Below are positions 17,705 through 25,309 of a stretch of 64,000 nucleotides of DNA, piece by piece; position 1 is the stretch's first letter; each line of letters begins with the position of its first letter. This DNA comes from an uncultured Lachnospiraceae bacterium. Its GTDB lineage: Bacteria; Bacillota; Clostridia; Lachnospirales; Lachnospiraceae. The stretch spans positions 22,970 through 86,969 of the forward strand of contig CAMOZY010000003.1 in assembly GCA_946631295.1 (NCBI GenBank), read 5' to 3'. Below the pieces are notes generated by a model, which was not told the origin of the DNA, ran no database searches, and saw only the letters and a program-made list of their open reading frames with translations. The position numbers and the translations under genes were made by a program.

Positions 17705-18613
17705 CTAAAACAATTCTTTACTGAAATATCTGTCACCCCTGTCAGGAAAAACAACAACTATATTTCCGTGGTCTATCTCCTGAGCAAGTTTCAGGCTTGC
17801 TGAAAGGGCTGCACCTGATGATGAACCGGCGAGGATTCCTTCTTTTGCAGCAAGAGTTCTGGCTGCTTCAAAAGCTTCATTATCCTTCACCTTGATGACT
17901 TTATCGACAAGTGTGATATCCATGGTGTCTGCAATGAAATCATTACCTATACCTTCGATATCGTAGTCAGCATGTTCACCGCCTCCGATGATCGAACCGT
18001 AAGGATCGGCAAGAACGCCCTTGGTGTTACTGTTTTTTTCTTTGAGGAATTTAACGATACCGCTGAATGTTCCTCCGCTTCCGGCGCCTGCTACAAGGTA
18101 ATCAACCTTACCGTCCAACTGTCTGTATATCTCAGGTCCCGTCGTCTTATAATGTGCATATGGGTTCATTGGATTGTGGAACTGACCAAGAGATATGGAT
18201 CCGGGTATTTCCTTAAGAAGTTCATTTGCCTTTGCTTCAGCTCCCTGCATTCCGCCTTCTCTGCTTGTATGAACAAGTTCAGCTCCAAGAGCTTTCATCA
18301 CCTTCTGCTTTTCGATTGAGAATTTTTCTGGTACTACGAAGATGACTCTGTATCCTCTTCCAAGTGCTGCAATGGCTATTCCTATTCCGGTATTTCCTGC
18401 AGTAGCTTCTATGATCGTTCCGCCGGGACCTATAAGTCCTCTTTCCTCCGCATCATTCAGCATATACAGTCCGACGCGGTCCTTAACGCTTCCTGCGGGA
18501 TTCATAAGTTCAAGCTTGGCATAAAGGTTTACTCCTTCCTTTACACCCAGGTGGTTAAGCTTAAGTATGGGAGTGGATCCTATCATTTCCTGGACGCTCA
18601 TATACACATCCAT
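17705..18613 (-). CDS. mccA: Cystathionine beta-synthase / cysteine synthase-like PLP enzyme (MccA)
   Basis: A 302-residue fold-type II PLP enzyme. The PLP lysine is in GSVKDRVGLYM, the substrate loop reads EATAGNTGIG and the glycine loop GAGSGGT. The ATAGNTG reading and the FSIEKQKVMKALGA stretch fit the MccA/CBS group, which joins homocysteine to an activated serine, better than ordinary CysK, which usually reads PTSGNTG. It follows mccB by one base and precedes the methionine importer, so reverse transsulfuration is the likely role. Plain cysteine synthase remains possible. Confidence 0.82.
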   Translation of the reverse strand: MDVYMSVQEMIGSTPILKLNHLGVKEGVNLYAKLELMNPAGSVKDRVGLYMLNDAEERGLIGPGGTIIEATAGNTGIGIAIAALGRGYRVIFVVPEKFSIEKQKVMKALGAELVHTSREGGMQGAEAKANELLKEIPGSISLGQFHNPMNPYAHYKTTGPEIYRQLDGKVDYLVAGAGSGGTFSGIVKFLKEKNSNTKGVLADPYGSIIGGGEHADYDIEGIGNDFIADTMDITLVDKVIKVKDNEAFEAARTLAAKEGILAGSSSGAALSASLKLAQEIDHGNIVVVFPDRGDRYFSKELF

Positions 18614-18614
18614 A

Positions 18615-19775
18615 TCAGACCGCCTCCTTCCTCGAAGCTTCGATTGCCTGTTTCAGATCTGCTATAAGATCATCTGCATCTTCTATTCCTACGGAAAGAC
18701 GTATAAGCTCGTCTACTATTCCGACCTGCTTTCTGATATCTGCCGGTATTGCGGCATGCGTCATTGAAGCGGGATGGCATACAAGAGATTCAACACCTCC
18801 CAGGCTCTCTGCAAGTGTTATGAGTTTAAGACTCTTGAAGAATTTCTTATAATCGTATTTCTCATCCAGAACAAAAGAGATCATTGCTCCGGCACCATCA
18901 GCCTGTTTTTTCTGAATCTCGTATCCTGGATCTGACTTAAGACCGGGATAATAAACCTTGCTTACATATCCGCTTCCTTCCAGCCACTCCGCAATCTTGC
19001 CGGCGTTGGCTACATGTCTGTCCATCCTTACTCCGAGTGTCTTTATTCCCCTTATAACAAGGAAACTGTCCCAGGGAGCAAGAACTCCGCCTATAGCGTT
19101 CTGCAGATAGTAGAGCCTGTCAGCCAGTGCCTTATCCTTAACTACCGCAAGTCCTGAAACCGTGTCACTGTGGCCTCCCAGATACTTGGTTCCGCTGTGT
19201 ACTACGATGTCAGCCCCGAGTGCAAGAGGTCTCTGGAGGTATGGTGTAAGGAAGGTATTGTCTACTATCAGTAGTTTGCCGTATTTGTGCGAGACCTCTG
19301 CAACCTTTGCAATATCCGTGATCGTAAGAAGCGGATTTGCGGGACTTTCAACATAGACTGCCTTAACGGTATCGTCTATAGCTGACTCAATCTGAGCTAC
19401 ATCGGAAGTATTGACTATGGTGTAGGTGATACCGAAGTTCTTAAATACATTGTCAAGGATCCTGAATGTTCCGCCGTAGATATTGTCTGAAACTATCAGT
19501 CTGTCACCGGATTTAAAAAGTGAAAGAACCGTATTTATGGCTGCCAGTCCTGATGCAAATGCGAATCCGAAATTTCCCTGTTCAAGATCTGCTATAAGCT
19601 TTTCCAGAGCATCTCTTGTAGGATTGCCTGTTCTGGAATATTCCCAGCCTCTGTTCTCACCTAAACCGTCCTGCTTATAAGTAGATGTCTGATATACCGG
19701 AACGGCTACAGCTCCTGTTGTTTCATCTCCGTCAACACCGCCATGTATCAATAATGAATTTAGTTTTAAGCTCAT
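18615..19775 (-). CDS. mccB: Cystathionine gamma-lyase / gamma-synthase-like PLP enzyme (MccB)
   Basis: A 386-residue Cys/Met-metabolism PLP enzyme with EYSRTGNPTRDALEKLIADLE, the PLP lysine in HSGTKYLGGHSD, and a normal length. The QTSTYKQDG opening fits MccB, which releases cysteine from cystathionine. It is the first structural gene of the sulfur operon, 23 bases after the end of the leader ORF. Gamma-synthase activity cannot be excluded from sequence alone, but pairing with the MccA-like gene and a cysteine-type leader argues for the cysteine-forming direction. Confidence 0.82.
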   Translation of the reverse strand: MSLKLNSLLIHGGVDGDETTGAVAVPVYQTSTYKQDGLGENRGWEYSRTGNPTRDALEKLIADLEQGNFGFAFASGLAAINTVLSLFKSGDRLIVSDNIYGGTFRILDNVFKNFGITYTIVNTSDVAQIESAIDDTVKAVYVESPANPLLTITDIAKVAEVSHKYGKLLIVDNTFLTPYLQRPLALGADIVVHSGTKYLGGHSDTVSGLAVVKDKALADRLYYLQNAIGGVLAPWDSFLVIRGIKTLGVRMDRHVANAGKIAEWLEGSGYVSKVYYPGLKSDPGYEIQKKQADGAGAMISFVLDEKYDYKKFFKSLKLITLAESLGGVESLVCHPASMTHAAIPADIRKQVGIVDELIRLSVGIEDADDLIADLKQAIEASRKEAV

Positions 19776-19798
19776 TTTATTTACCTCTCATCCTGTAT

Positions 19799-20005
19799 TT
19801 ACTGGTTTATTTGCAAAAAAATACGGGGCCTATTTCTAAGCTCCCGGACTGATGGCTTTCGGATTTGAGGCTGACATCGACCACGATCAGGACGCGCGAC
19901 TTTAATGTCAGACGCCTGTGCCATAATAACAGTCCGGCTGATATGAGTTCGACAACATCTGTATGTACACATGTATCCATGTCTTTTTATCTCTATAGCT
20001 CTCAT
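19799..20005 (-). CDS. Cys-rich leader peptide ORF of the mcc-met operon
   Basis: An ORF of 68 codons starts at ATG 20005, eight bases after GGAGG, in the 5' leader of mccB. Residues 9-20 read HGYMCTYRCCRT, with cysteines at 13, 17 and 18 (all UGU). The metY leader has cysteines at the same three positions. The frame runs on through the attenuator terminator and stops 23 bases before mccB. The rest of the reading frame is arginine-rich and looks unconstrained, so the peptide probably matters only as a place for ribosomes to pause when cysteinyl-tRNA is short. Confidence 0.7.
   Translation of the reverse strand: MRAIEIKRHGYMCTYRCCRTHISRTVIMAQASDIKVARPDRGRCQPQIRKPSVRELRNRPRIFLQINQ
19815..19846 (-). 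terminator. Attenuator terminator in the mcc leader
   Basis: A nine-pair stem (CGGG, one bulged A, GCTTA against TAGGCCCCG) closes on a GAAA loop and is followed by TATTTTTTT. It lies 40 bases before the mccB start. The base of its left arm also belongs to a long-range pairing with 19930-19937, so terminator and alternative fold compete. Confidence 0.75.
19844..19937 (-). promoter_or_regulatory. Candidate antiterminator fold of the mcc leader
   Basis: CCGGACTG (19930-19937), starting 14 bases after the last Cys codon, pairs perfectly with CAGTCCGG (19844-19851), which contains the base of the terminator's left arm. A second helix, ATGGC with GCCAT, extends it across a small bulge, and an inner hairpin CTGACAT / ATGTCAG (19871-19911) fills the loop. 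A ribosome paused on the Cys codons would leave CCGGACTG free, allowing this fold and read-through. The pairing is seen; the mechanism is inferred. Confidence 0.6.
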
Positions 20006-20077
20006 TGTTCGCACCTCCTTTTCCTGGGATTTTGTTCGATTACTTTCTGAACCGATTTGTTTTCTTAAGATGTCTTT

Positions 20078-20106
20078 ATACTATCATTGAAAAACTGTTT
20101 TGAAAA
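20078..20106 (-). promoter_or_regulatory. Promoter of the mcc-met operon
   Basis: TTTTCA (20101-20106), a 17-base spacer and an extended -10 TGA-TAGTAT (20078-20083). The same elements with the same spacing recur upstream of metY, which supports both. Confidence 0.7.
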
Positions 20107-20118
20107 TTTCTTAGAATT

Positions 20119-20146
20119 GATCACCGGTGATAAGTATTATTTATCG
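20119..20146. promoter_or_regulatory. CmbR-like operator upstream of the mcc promoter
   Basis: On the plus strand it reads GATCA, four bases, TGATA, nine bases, TATCG. On the minus strand this fits the TGATA-N9-TATCA-N(2-4)-TGATA arrangement I recall for the streptococcal cysteine regulator CmbR (LysR family), with one mismatch in each outer element. It lies just upstream of the -35, as expected for a LysR-type activator. No such regulator gene is in the window. Confidence 0.6.
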
Positions 20147-20149
20147 CGG

Positions 20150-20779
20150 TTATGCAACGCTTATTTCAGCTAATTTATTGAATATAGCCTCTGATAATGC
20201 CTTATGTCCCTCAGCATTAAGATGCTCATTATCGGTTTCATCAGGTGCTGCCACATCGGATGCTGCAAGAAATCTTACTCCTCTTTTCGAAGCGATCTTA
20301 GAATAAACTTCCCTGAGTTCATGACTTACTTCGATGGAATCCTTATCAAACTCAGGATCCTTATCAGGTCTCCATACATCATCACCAAGATGGATAGGTG
20401 ATACGAGTATGATCTTCTCAGCAGGAACTGTTTTTTCTATCTCATCCAGACACAACTCGATACCTTTTCCTATCGTATGTGCGGATGCACCGTAGACACT
20501 CTTGCAGTCATTTGTTCCGAGCATGATGATCACTGCATCGAGCGGAGCATGACTTTCAAGTACTACCGGAAGCAGTGATAATCCCTTTCTCCCTACACGA
20601 AGCTCGTCTTCAAATACCGTTGTTCTTCCGCACAAGCCTTCCTCTATGACGCGCGTGTCATTTAATCTGCTCTGGAGGAGTCCAGTCCATCTTATGTCCT
20701 CCGGATATCTGACACGGGAGCCGGTTCCCGGAACCAGCCCCCACGTATTTGAATCACCAAAAGCAAGTACAGACTTCAT
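20150..20779 (-). CDS. SGNH/GDSL-family hydrolase
   Basis: A 209-residue esterase-like protein with block I AFGDSNTWGL (residues 5-14), the MLGTNDCK block and the terminal DNEHLNAEGH holding the catalytic Asp and His. This is a full set of catalytic residues, cytosolic with no signal peptide. The family includes arylesterases and acyl hydrolases. It starts 12 bases after metY and is probably co-transcribed with it. An acyl-ester substrate related to O-acetylhomoserine is possible but unproven. Confidence 0.85.
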   Translation of the reverse strand: MKSVLAFGDSNTWGLVPGTGSRVRYPEDIRWTGLLQSRLNDTRVIEEGLCGRTTVFEDELRVGRKGLSLLPVVLESHAPLDAVIIMLGTNDCKSVYGASAHTIGKGIELCLDEIEKTVPAEKIILVSPIHLGDDVWRPDKDPEFDKDSIEVSHELREVYSKIASKRGVRFLAASDVAAPDETDNEHLNAEGHKALSEAIFNKLAEISVA

Positions 20780-20791
20780 ACGTAAAACCTC

Positions 20792-22075
20792 TTATTTTGC
20801 TGCTGCAAATCCGTTCTCGAGGTCCTCGATGATATCATCGATGTGCTCGGTACCGATTGAAAGACGAATGGTGTTCTTCTTGATACCGGTTGCAAGCAGA
20901 TCCTCTTCAGACAGCTGTGAATGGGTTGTTGATGCAGGATGGATAACAAGGCTCTTAACATCCGCAACATTTGCAAGAAGTGAGAAGATCTTAAGATTAT
21001 CGATGAATTTCCAGGCTTCTTCTTCTCCGCCCTTGATATCGAAGGTAAAGATTGAACCGCCACCGTTAGGGAAATACTTCTTGTAAAGCTCGTGATCGGG
21101 ATGATCTGGAAGTGAAGGATGGTGAACCTTCTCAACCTGAGGATGATTTGTAAGGAACTCAATAACCTTCCTGGTATTCTCAACATGTCTGTCAAGTCTG
21201 AGTGAAAGTGTCTCAACTCCCTGAAGAAGAAGGAATGCGTTGAAGGGTGAGATTGCAGCACCGGTATCTCTGAGAAGAATGGTTCTGATGTAGGTAACAA
21301 ATGCTGCAGGTCCGAGTGCATCATAGAATGAAAGTCCATGATAGCTGGGATTGGGCTCAGTGATCTGAGGATAGAAGCCCTTAGCCTTCCAGTCGAACTT
21401 GCCGGACTCAACGATTATTCCGCCGAGAGTTGTTCCATGTCCGCCGATGAACTTGGTTGCGGAATGTACAACGATATCTGCACCATGCTCGATAGGTCTG
21501 ATGAGGTAAGGAGTTCCGAACGTGTTGTCAACAACTACGGGAAGACCGTGCTTGTGAGCTATCTCAGAGATTGCATCGATATCGGGAATATCACTTCCGG
21601 GATTTCCGAGAGTCTCAAGGTAGATGGCTCTGGTGTTAGGCTGGATGGCATCTTCAACTTCCTTAAGGTTATGAGCATCAACGAATGTGGTGTCGATGCC
21701 GTAAAGAGGAAGTGTGTTGTTAAGAAGATTGAAGCTTCCGCCGTAGATGGTCTTCTGTGCTACAATATGCTCTCCCTTGGTTGCAAGAGCCTGAATGGTA
21801 TAATCGATAGCTGCTGCTCCGGATGCTACTGCAAGTGCTGCGCTTCCGCCTTCAAGTGCTGCAAGTCTCTGCTCGAGAACGCCCTGTGTGGTATTGGTAA
21901 TTCTTCCGTATACATTGCCGCCTGCTCTGAGAGCGAATCTGTCAGCTGCGTCCTTGCTGTCATGGAATACATAAGAAGTTGTCTGGTAAATGGGAACTGC
22001 TCTGGAATCTGTTGCGGGATCTGCCTGTTCCTGTCCGACATGAAGCTGTAATGTTTCGAATCTGTAGTTTGCCAT
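20792..22075 (-). CDS. metY: O-acetylhomoserine sulfhydrylase (MetY)
   Basis: A 427-residue Cys/Met-metabolism PLP enzyme. The long form, the opening FETLQLHVGQEQADPATDSRA, the YGRITNTTQGVLEQRLAALEGG block and the PLP lysine in SATKFIGGHGTTLGG identify the OAH-sulfhydrylase branch. It makes homocysteine from O-acetylhomoserine and sulfide. AAAAGGAG precedes the ATG. It is transcribed from a promoter and operator matching those of the mcc operon and has its own Cys-rich leader ORF. Confidence 0.93.
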   Translation of the reverse strand: MANYRFETLQLHVGQEQADPATDSRAVPIYQTTSYVFHDSKDAADRFALRAGGNVYGRITNTTQGVLEQRLAALEGGSAALAVASGAAAIDYTIQALATKGEHIVAQKTIYGGSFNLLNNTLPLYGIDTTFVDAHNLKEVEDAIQPNTRAIYLETLGNPGSDIPDIDAISEIAHKHGLPVVVDNTFGTPYLIRPIEHGADIVVHSATKFIGGHGTTLGGIIVESGKFDWKAKGFYPQITEPNPSYHGLSFYDALGPAAFVTYIRTILLRDTGAAISPFNAFLLLQGVETLSLRLDRHVENTRKVIEFLTNHPQVEKVHHPSLPDHPDHELYKKYFPNGGGSIFTFDIKGGEEEAWKFIDNLKIFSLLANVADVKSLVIHPASTTHSQLSEEDLLATGIKKNTIRLSIGTEHIDDIIEDLENGFAAAK

Positions 22076-22161
22076 AATATTTATCTCCTTTTAAGGTAAT
22101 GTGTAATGTTAGTAGTTAATGTGTATCGATCATTTTTTCATATTTGTTTATCAGGTTCGTA

Positions 22162-22245
22162 TTATCTCTTGTCCTCGGAGGGACACATCTGACAACACAT
22201 TCGATGGCACATCTCTCTGTTCTGAACCGTTATTCTTTTAATCAT
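22162..22245 (-). CDS. 27-codon Cys/Met-rich leader peptide of metY
   Basis: ATG 22245 follows AGGAGG by nine bases and the ORF stops at a TAA after 27 residues. Its middle reads REMCHRMCCQMCPS, with cysteines at 13, 17, 18 and 21 and methionines at 12, 16 and 20. Cys 13, 17 and 18 coincide in position with those of the mcc leader although the rest differs. A TGTCC / GGACA hairpin (22170-22185) overlaps the last Cys codon. I see no U-rich terminator before metY, so control here may act on translation or through Rho. Confidence 0.75.
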   Translation of the reverse strand: MIKRITVQNREMCHRMCCQMCPSEDKR

Positions 22246-22307
22246 CTGTATGCACCTCCTTGCTGATTTCTTCTTTTGATCAACTGTGTGATCTCTTTGA
22301 TGTGTTC

Positions 22308-22336
22308 ATACTATCATCGTAAACAGATCTTGAAAA
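22308..22336 (-). promoter_or_regulatory. Promoter of metY
   Basis: TTTTCA (22331-22336), 17 bases, and extended -10 TGA-TAGTAT (22308-22313). It matches the mcc promoter in every element and spacing. Confidence 0.7.
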
Positions 22337-22348
22337 TTACGAGGAATT

Positions 22349-22376
22349 TATCGTGGGTGATAAGCATTACTTATCA
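22349..22376. promoter_or_regulatory. CmbR-like operator upstream of the metY promoter
   Basis: The minus strand reads TGATA, nine bases, TATCA, four bases, CGATA. The core is a near-perfect palindrome with GTGATAAG and CTTATCAC arms. It is the better of the two sites and sits at the same distance from the -35 as in the mcc promoter. Confidence 0.65.
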
Positions 22377-22384
22377 CAGAGAAA

Positions 22385-22418
22385 ATAAAAAATGCTCTCC
22401 GCCCGCAGGCGAAGAGCA
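22385..22418 (-). terminator. Intrinsic terminator of the GH43 gene
   Basis: An 11-bp stem (TGCTCTTCGCC / GGCGGAGAGCA, one G-U pair) with a four-base loop is followed by TTTTTTATTTT. It separates GH43 transcription from the metY promoter. The 415-base gap between metY and GH43 thus holds leader ORF, promoter, operator and this terminator. Confidence 0.85.
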
Positions 22419-22490
22419 CTCTTTATAGTTTATAGATCATTACTCCATCTTAAAACAGATCATAATACGGAACTGTCTCTGTATAGATTT

Positions 22491-23912
22491 TTATTTCAGG
22501 AACACGAACTCTTCCAGTTCACAGATGACTCTGTCCTTGAAAAAGCTTCCTGTCCATGTGCTTGTATCGGATGCACCTTCCGCAACAAAGTACAGTGCAT
22601 GTCTTCCGGTCACATTCCTTACTCTTCCACGATAGATTCCGTCTCCAAGATCAATCTCGATAGTTCCGATCTCGGTACCATTTACAGGCTTGCTGAGGGA
22701 TGAATATCCTATTGCATCACCGCTCTCAATCCATGCGGATCTTACACTGTTATCGCTGTCGTCGGAGATTTCAGTCCCGTCTATCATGACATGAAGTTTG
22801 CCTCTGAAACCTCTGCCGATAGTCTTCACTGCGAGCTCCATAGTCTTAGTAGAGTCATCTTCTCCGAAATCAAAATACTTGAATCCGACAACACAGCCGT
22901 CCTTGATATCAGTAACTACGCGTCTGAATACATCCTTCTCGGTAATGAAGCAGCCACCCATCAGAACACATGCAATCTCTGCCTTTACCGGCTCGTATGG
23001 ATTGAGGGATTCTTCAAATCCAAGAGATGTCATCTCAACGGGAGGAATTGTTCCATCGGGAAGTATAGTCACCTTTTCAACGCATGCTCTTCTTGAGAAA
23101 ACTGACGCGTTTGTCATTCTGTGATAGAAGATATACCACTGATCACCAATCTTGCAGAGTGAACCATGGTTATTTCCACCGGGAAAATCTATACCGTTAT
23201 CGATGATATAGCCTCTGTAAACAAAAGGACCTGTAGGCTTATTTGATGTTGCATACGCAAGTCTGGATCCTTTTCTCGGAGAGTAGATCAGATAATATGT
23301 ATCACCTATCTTTCTTGGAGAACTTGCTTCATAGAATCTCTGAGGCTCGGGAACTTCGAGTCTGTCGTCCATGATCTGCTTAATAAGACTTCCGGGAACG
23401 ACCTTGTACATTGACTCTCCATCGAGTTCGTTCATATTGGAATGCTCGAATCCGTAGTAGATATATACTTTTCCGTCATCATCAACCAGAACGCCGGGAT
23501 CATTATAGATTCCCTCATCACCTGCATCCTCGGGAGCGTATTCATATGTTGAGATGAACTTAAAAGGTCCCTCAGGCTTGTCACTTACACTGACACATCC
23601 CTTTGATCCGCAGATGTATGTATAGAGATAGTACTTTCCGTCCTTCTCAACAACATCGGGAGCATAAAGCTCATGATCGGTATGAGGAACGCTGGATTCA
23701 TGATCGGTATCAGGTCTTGTCTGGAAGATATGACCATGGCATGTCCAGTGATCAAGATCGTCTATGGGAGCACTCCATGCCTTAAGCTTATAATCGCAGA
23801 ACTTGTCATATCCGAATCTGTCATGTGAACCGTAAAGATACACTCTGTCACCGAACTGTCTGGGTTCTCCGTCGGGAATGCATTCCCATAATGGAAGAAT
23901 AGGATTTGCCAT
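22491..23912 (-). CDS. GH43 glycosidase (beta-xylosidase / arabinofuranosidase type) with C-terminal CBM6-like domain
   Basis: A 473-residue enzyme with no signal peptide. The five-bladed GH43 core (to about residue 310) shows VYLYGSHD, LYAPDVVEKDGKYYLYTY, YNDPGVLVDDDGKVYIYYG and the acid Glu in YEASSPRKIGDTYYLIYS. A beta-rich C-terminal domain of about 150 residues resembles CBM6. It should trim xylose or arabinose from imported xylan fragments in the cytosol. GGGGG precedes the ATG. It follows a 28-codon ORF and a PfoR-like IIC gene. Confidence 0.88.
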   Translation of the reverse strand: MANPILPLWECIPDGEPRQFGDRVYLYGSHDRFGYDKFCDYKLKAWSAPIDDLDHWTCHGHIFQTRPDTDHESSVPHTDHELYAPDVVEKDGKYYLYTYICGSKGCVSVSDKPEGPFKFISTYEYAPEDAGDEGIYNDPGVLVDDDGKVYIYYGFEHSNMNELDGESMYKVVPGSLIKQIMDDRLEVPEPQRFYEASSPRKIGDTYYLIYSPRKGSRLAYATSNKPTGPFVYRGYIIDNGIDFPGGNNHGSLCKIGDQWYIFYHRMTNASVFSRRACVEKVTILPDGTIPPVEMTSLGFEESLNPYEPVKAEIACVLMGGCFITEKDVFRRVVTDIKDGCVVGFKYFDFGEDDSTKTMELAVKTIGRGFRGKLHVMIDGTEISDDSDNSVRSAWIESGDAIGYSSLSKPVNGTEIGTIEIDLGDGIYRGRVRNVTGRHALYFVAEGASDTSTWTGSFFKDRVICELEEFVFLK

Positions 23913-23927
23913 ATATTACCCCCTGTT

Positions 23928-24014
23928 TTAATCGTTTATTTTTTCTCCGCTCAGCCTGATATAGGCTGCAAGCGCCTTTGCCACAAAATACAATATGCCG
24001 ATTTCCTTCATCAT
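23928..24014 (-). CDS. Small ORF (28 codons) coupled to the PfoR-like gene
   Basis: The ORF starts ATGATG overlapping the TGA of the PfoR-like gene and ends 15 bases before the GH43 start. It reads MMKEIGILYFVAKALAAY and ends RLSGEKIND, a short amphipathic or membrane-type helix with a charged tail. The overlapping ATGA and the in-operon position suggest it is translated. I recognise no family. It could be a small subunit of the membrane protein or chance. Confidence 0.4.
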   Translation of the reverse strand: MMKEIGILYFVAKALAAYIRLSGEKIND

Positions 24015-25102
24015 GCCTTCAGCTTCATGTCTCCGTCCTTGACCCATCCGAGCTTCTTAACACCTGCATGGAAAAGAAGTGACAGCAGTGCAGGAAGCAC
24101 AAACGAGATCATTATCAGTCCGGTCCAGTCAAATGCAGTGATAGCTGCCTTTGTTCCGGCATTTATGTCATTTACCCATCCGCTGTACACACCGATCTGT
24201 CCGACAAGTCCGCATGTACCCATTCCGGAGGAAATTGCAGCTCCGTTCATCTCCATTTTAAACAGACAGGTTGCGATAGGTCCGGTAACAGCAGATGCAA
24301 GGATCGGTGCTATCCATATTCTTGGATTCTTTACAATATTGCCCATCTGGAGCATTGATGTTCCGATTCCCTGAGAGACAAGTCCTCCCCATTTATTCTC
24401 TTTAAAGGAGATGACTGCAAATCCTATCATCTGTGCACAGCATCCTGCAACGGCAGCTCCCCCCGCAAGACCGGTAAGCTGAAGTGCAGCGCATATTGCA
24501 GCTGAAGAGATCGGAAGCGTAAGGGCGATACCCACTATCACAGATACCAGTATTCCCATAAGGAACGGCTGAAGTTCGGTTGCCCACATGATCAGTCTGC
24601 CAACCGCCTGTGCAGCATCACCTATCGGTTTAGCTATAAGTGCTGACAGAAGCATTCCGATTCCTATGGTGACAAGGGGAGTGACCAGAATATCCACCTT
24701 AGTCTCTTTTGACACGGCCTTTCCGAATTCAGATGCTATTACAGCTATGATCAGAACCGCAAGAGGTCCTCCTGCTCCGCCGAGTGCATTCGATGCAAAT
24801 CCGACGGTTATCATGGAAAAGAGTACAAGAGGCGGACATTTAAGTGCATATGCTATGGCTGCAGCCATTGCAGGGCCACTCATAGCCTTTGCAAGACCTC
24901 CGACCGTATAATCAGTACCGGCGACTGTTGCTACGGTATTTGTCAGAAAGGGGATATGAAACGATGAACCTACAGTATCAATGATCGTACCTATAAGAAG
25001 GGAACAGAAAAGTCCCTGCGCCATGGCTCCCATTGCATCTATGCCATATCTCTTGAGCGAGATCTCAATATCTTTTTTCTTAAGAAACTCTTTGAACTTC
25101 AT
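24011..25102 (-). CDS. PfoR-like PTS EIIC-type membrane transporter (PTS_EIIC_2)
   Basis: A 363-residue protein with about nine hydrophobic segments, rich in Gly-Ala helices. The repeated pattern (YGIDAMGAMAQGLFCSLLIG, GGAGGPLAVLIIAVIASEFG, NPRIWIAPILASAVTGP) matches the COG3641/PfoR group related to PTS sugar permeases, here without IIA, IIB or other PTS domains. It may move a sugar or act as a membrane regulator. ATG 25102 has AGGAG seven bases upstream; the longer frame adds eight residues. It precedes GH43 in the same direction. Confidence 0.82.
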   Translation of the reverse strand: MKFKEFLKKKDIEISLKRYGIDAMGAMAQGLFCSLLIGTIIDTVGSSFHIPFLTNTVATVAGTDYTVGGLAKAMSGPAMAAAIAYALKCPPLVLFSMITVGFASNALGGAGGPLAVLIIAVIASEFGKAVSKETKVDILVTPLVTIGIGMLLSALIAKPIGDAAQAVGRLIMWATELQPFLMGILVSVIVGIALTLPISSAAICAALQLTGLAGGAAVAGCCAQMIGFAVISFKENKWGGLVSQGIGTSMLQMGNIVKNPRIWIAPILASAVTGPIATCLFKMEMNGAAISSGMGTCGLVGQIGVYSGWVNDINAGTKAAITAFDWTGLIMISFVLPALLSLLFHAGVKKLGWVKDGDMKLKA

Positions 25103-25246
25103 CTCATATCTCCTATAACTTGCCACCCGGCATTTTATCCGGTTTCTTCTTAATTAATGGAAACCATTTCTATAGAATATAATACTTATCCACATATTAG
25201 TCAAAAGAATGCCCTGCTTATTCACAAAAAAAGATTTTTTAGCTTC

Positions 25247-25274
25247 ACAAAACCATTTTACTCATTCGGACGTA
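25247..25274 (+). promoter_or_regulatory. Possible ECF-type autoregulated promoter
   Basis: AAAACC and CGTA are separated by 16 bases, about 35 bases upstream of the sigma factor start. This is the general -35 AAC / -10 CGT pattern of ECF promoters. The match is short, so chance is possible. Confidence 0.3.
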
Positions 25275-25309
25275 TTATATATGTAAGACGTCTGCACAGG
25301 GAGTTTTTG

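Noticed and set aside
20776..21411. Long open frame on the same strand inside metY
   Set aside because: It is fully within metY in another frame, has a serine/leucine-rich unnatural composition and no ribosome site.
22162..22245. Reading the metY leader as an S-box (SAM) or T-box riboswitch
   Set aside because: None of the conserved S-box or T-box sequence elements are present; the ORF and operator explain the region better.
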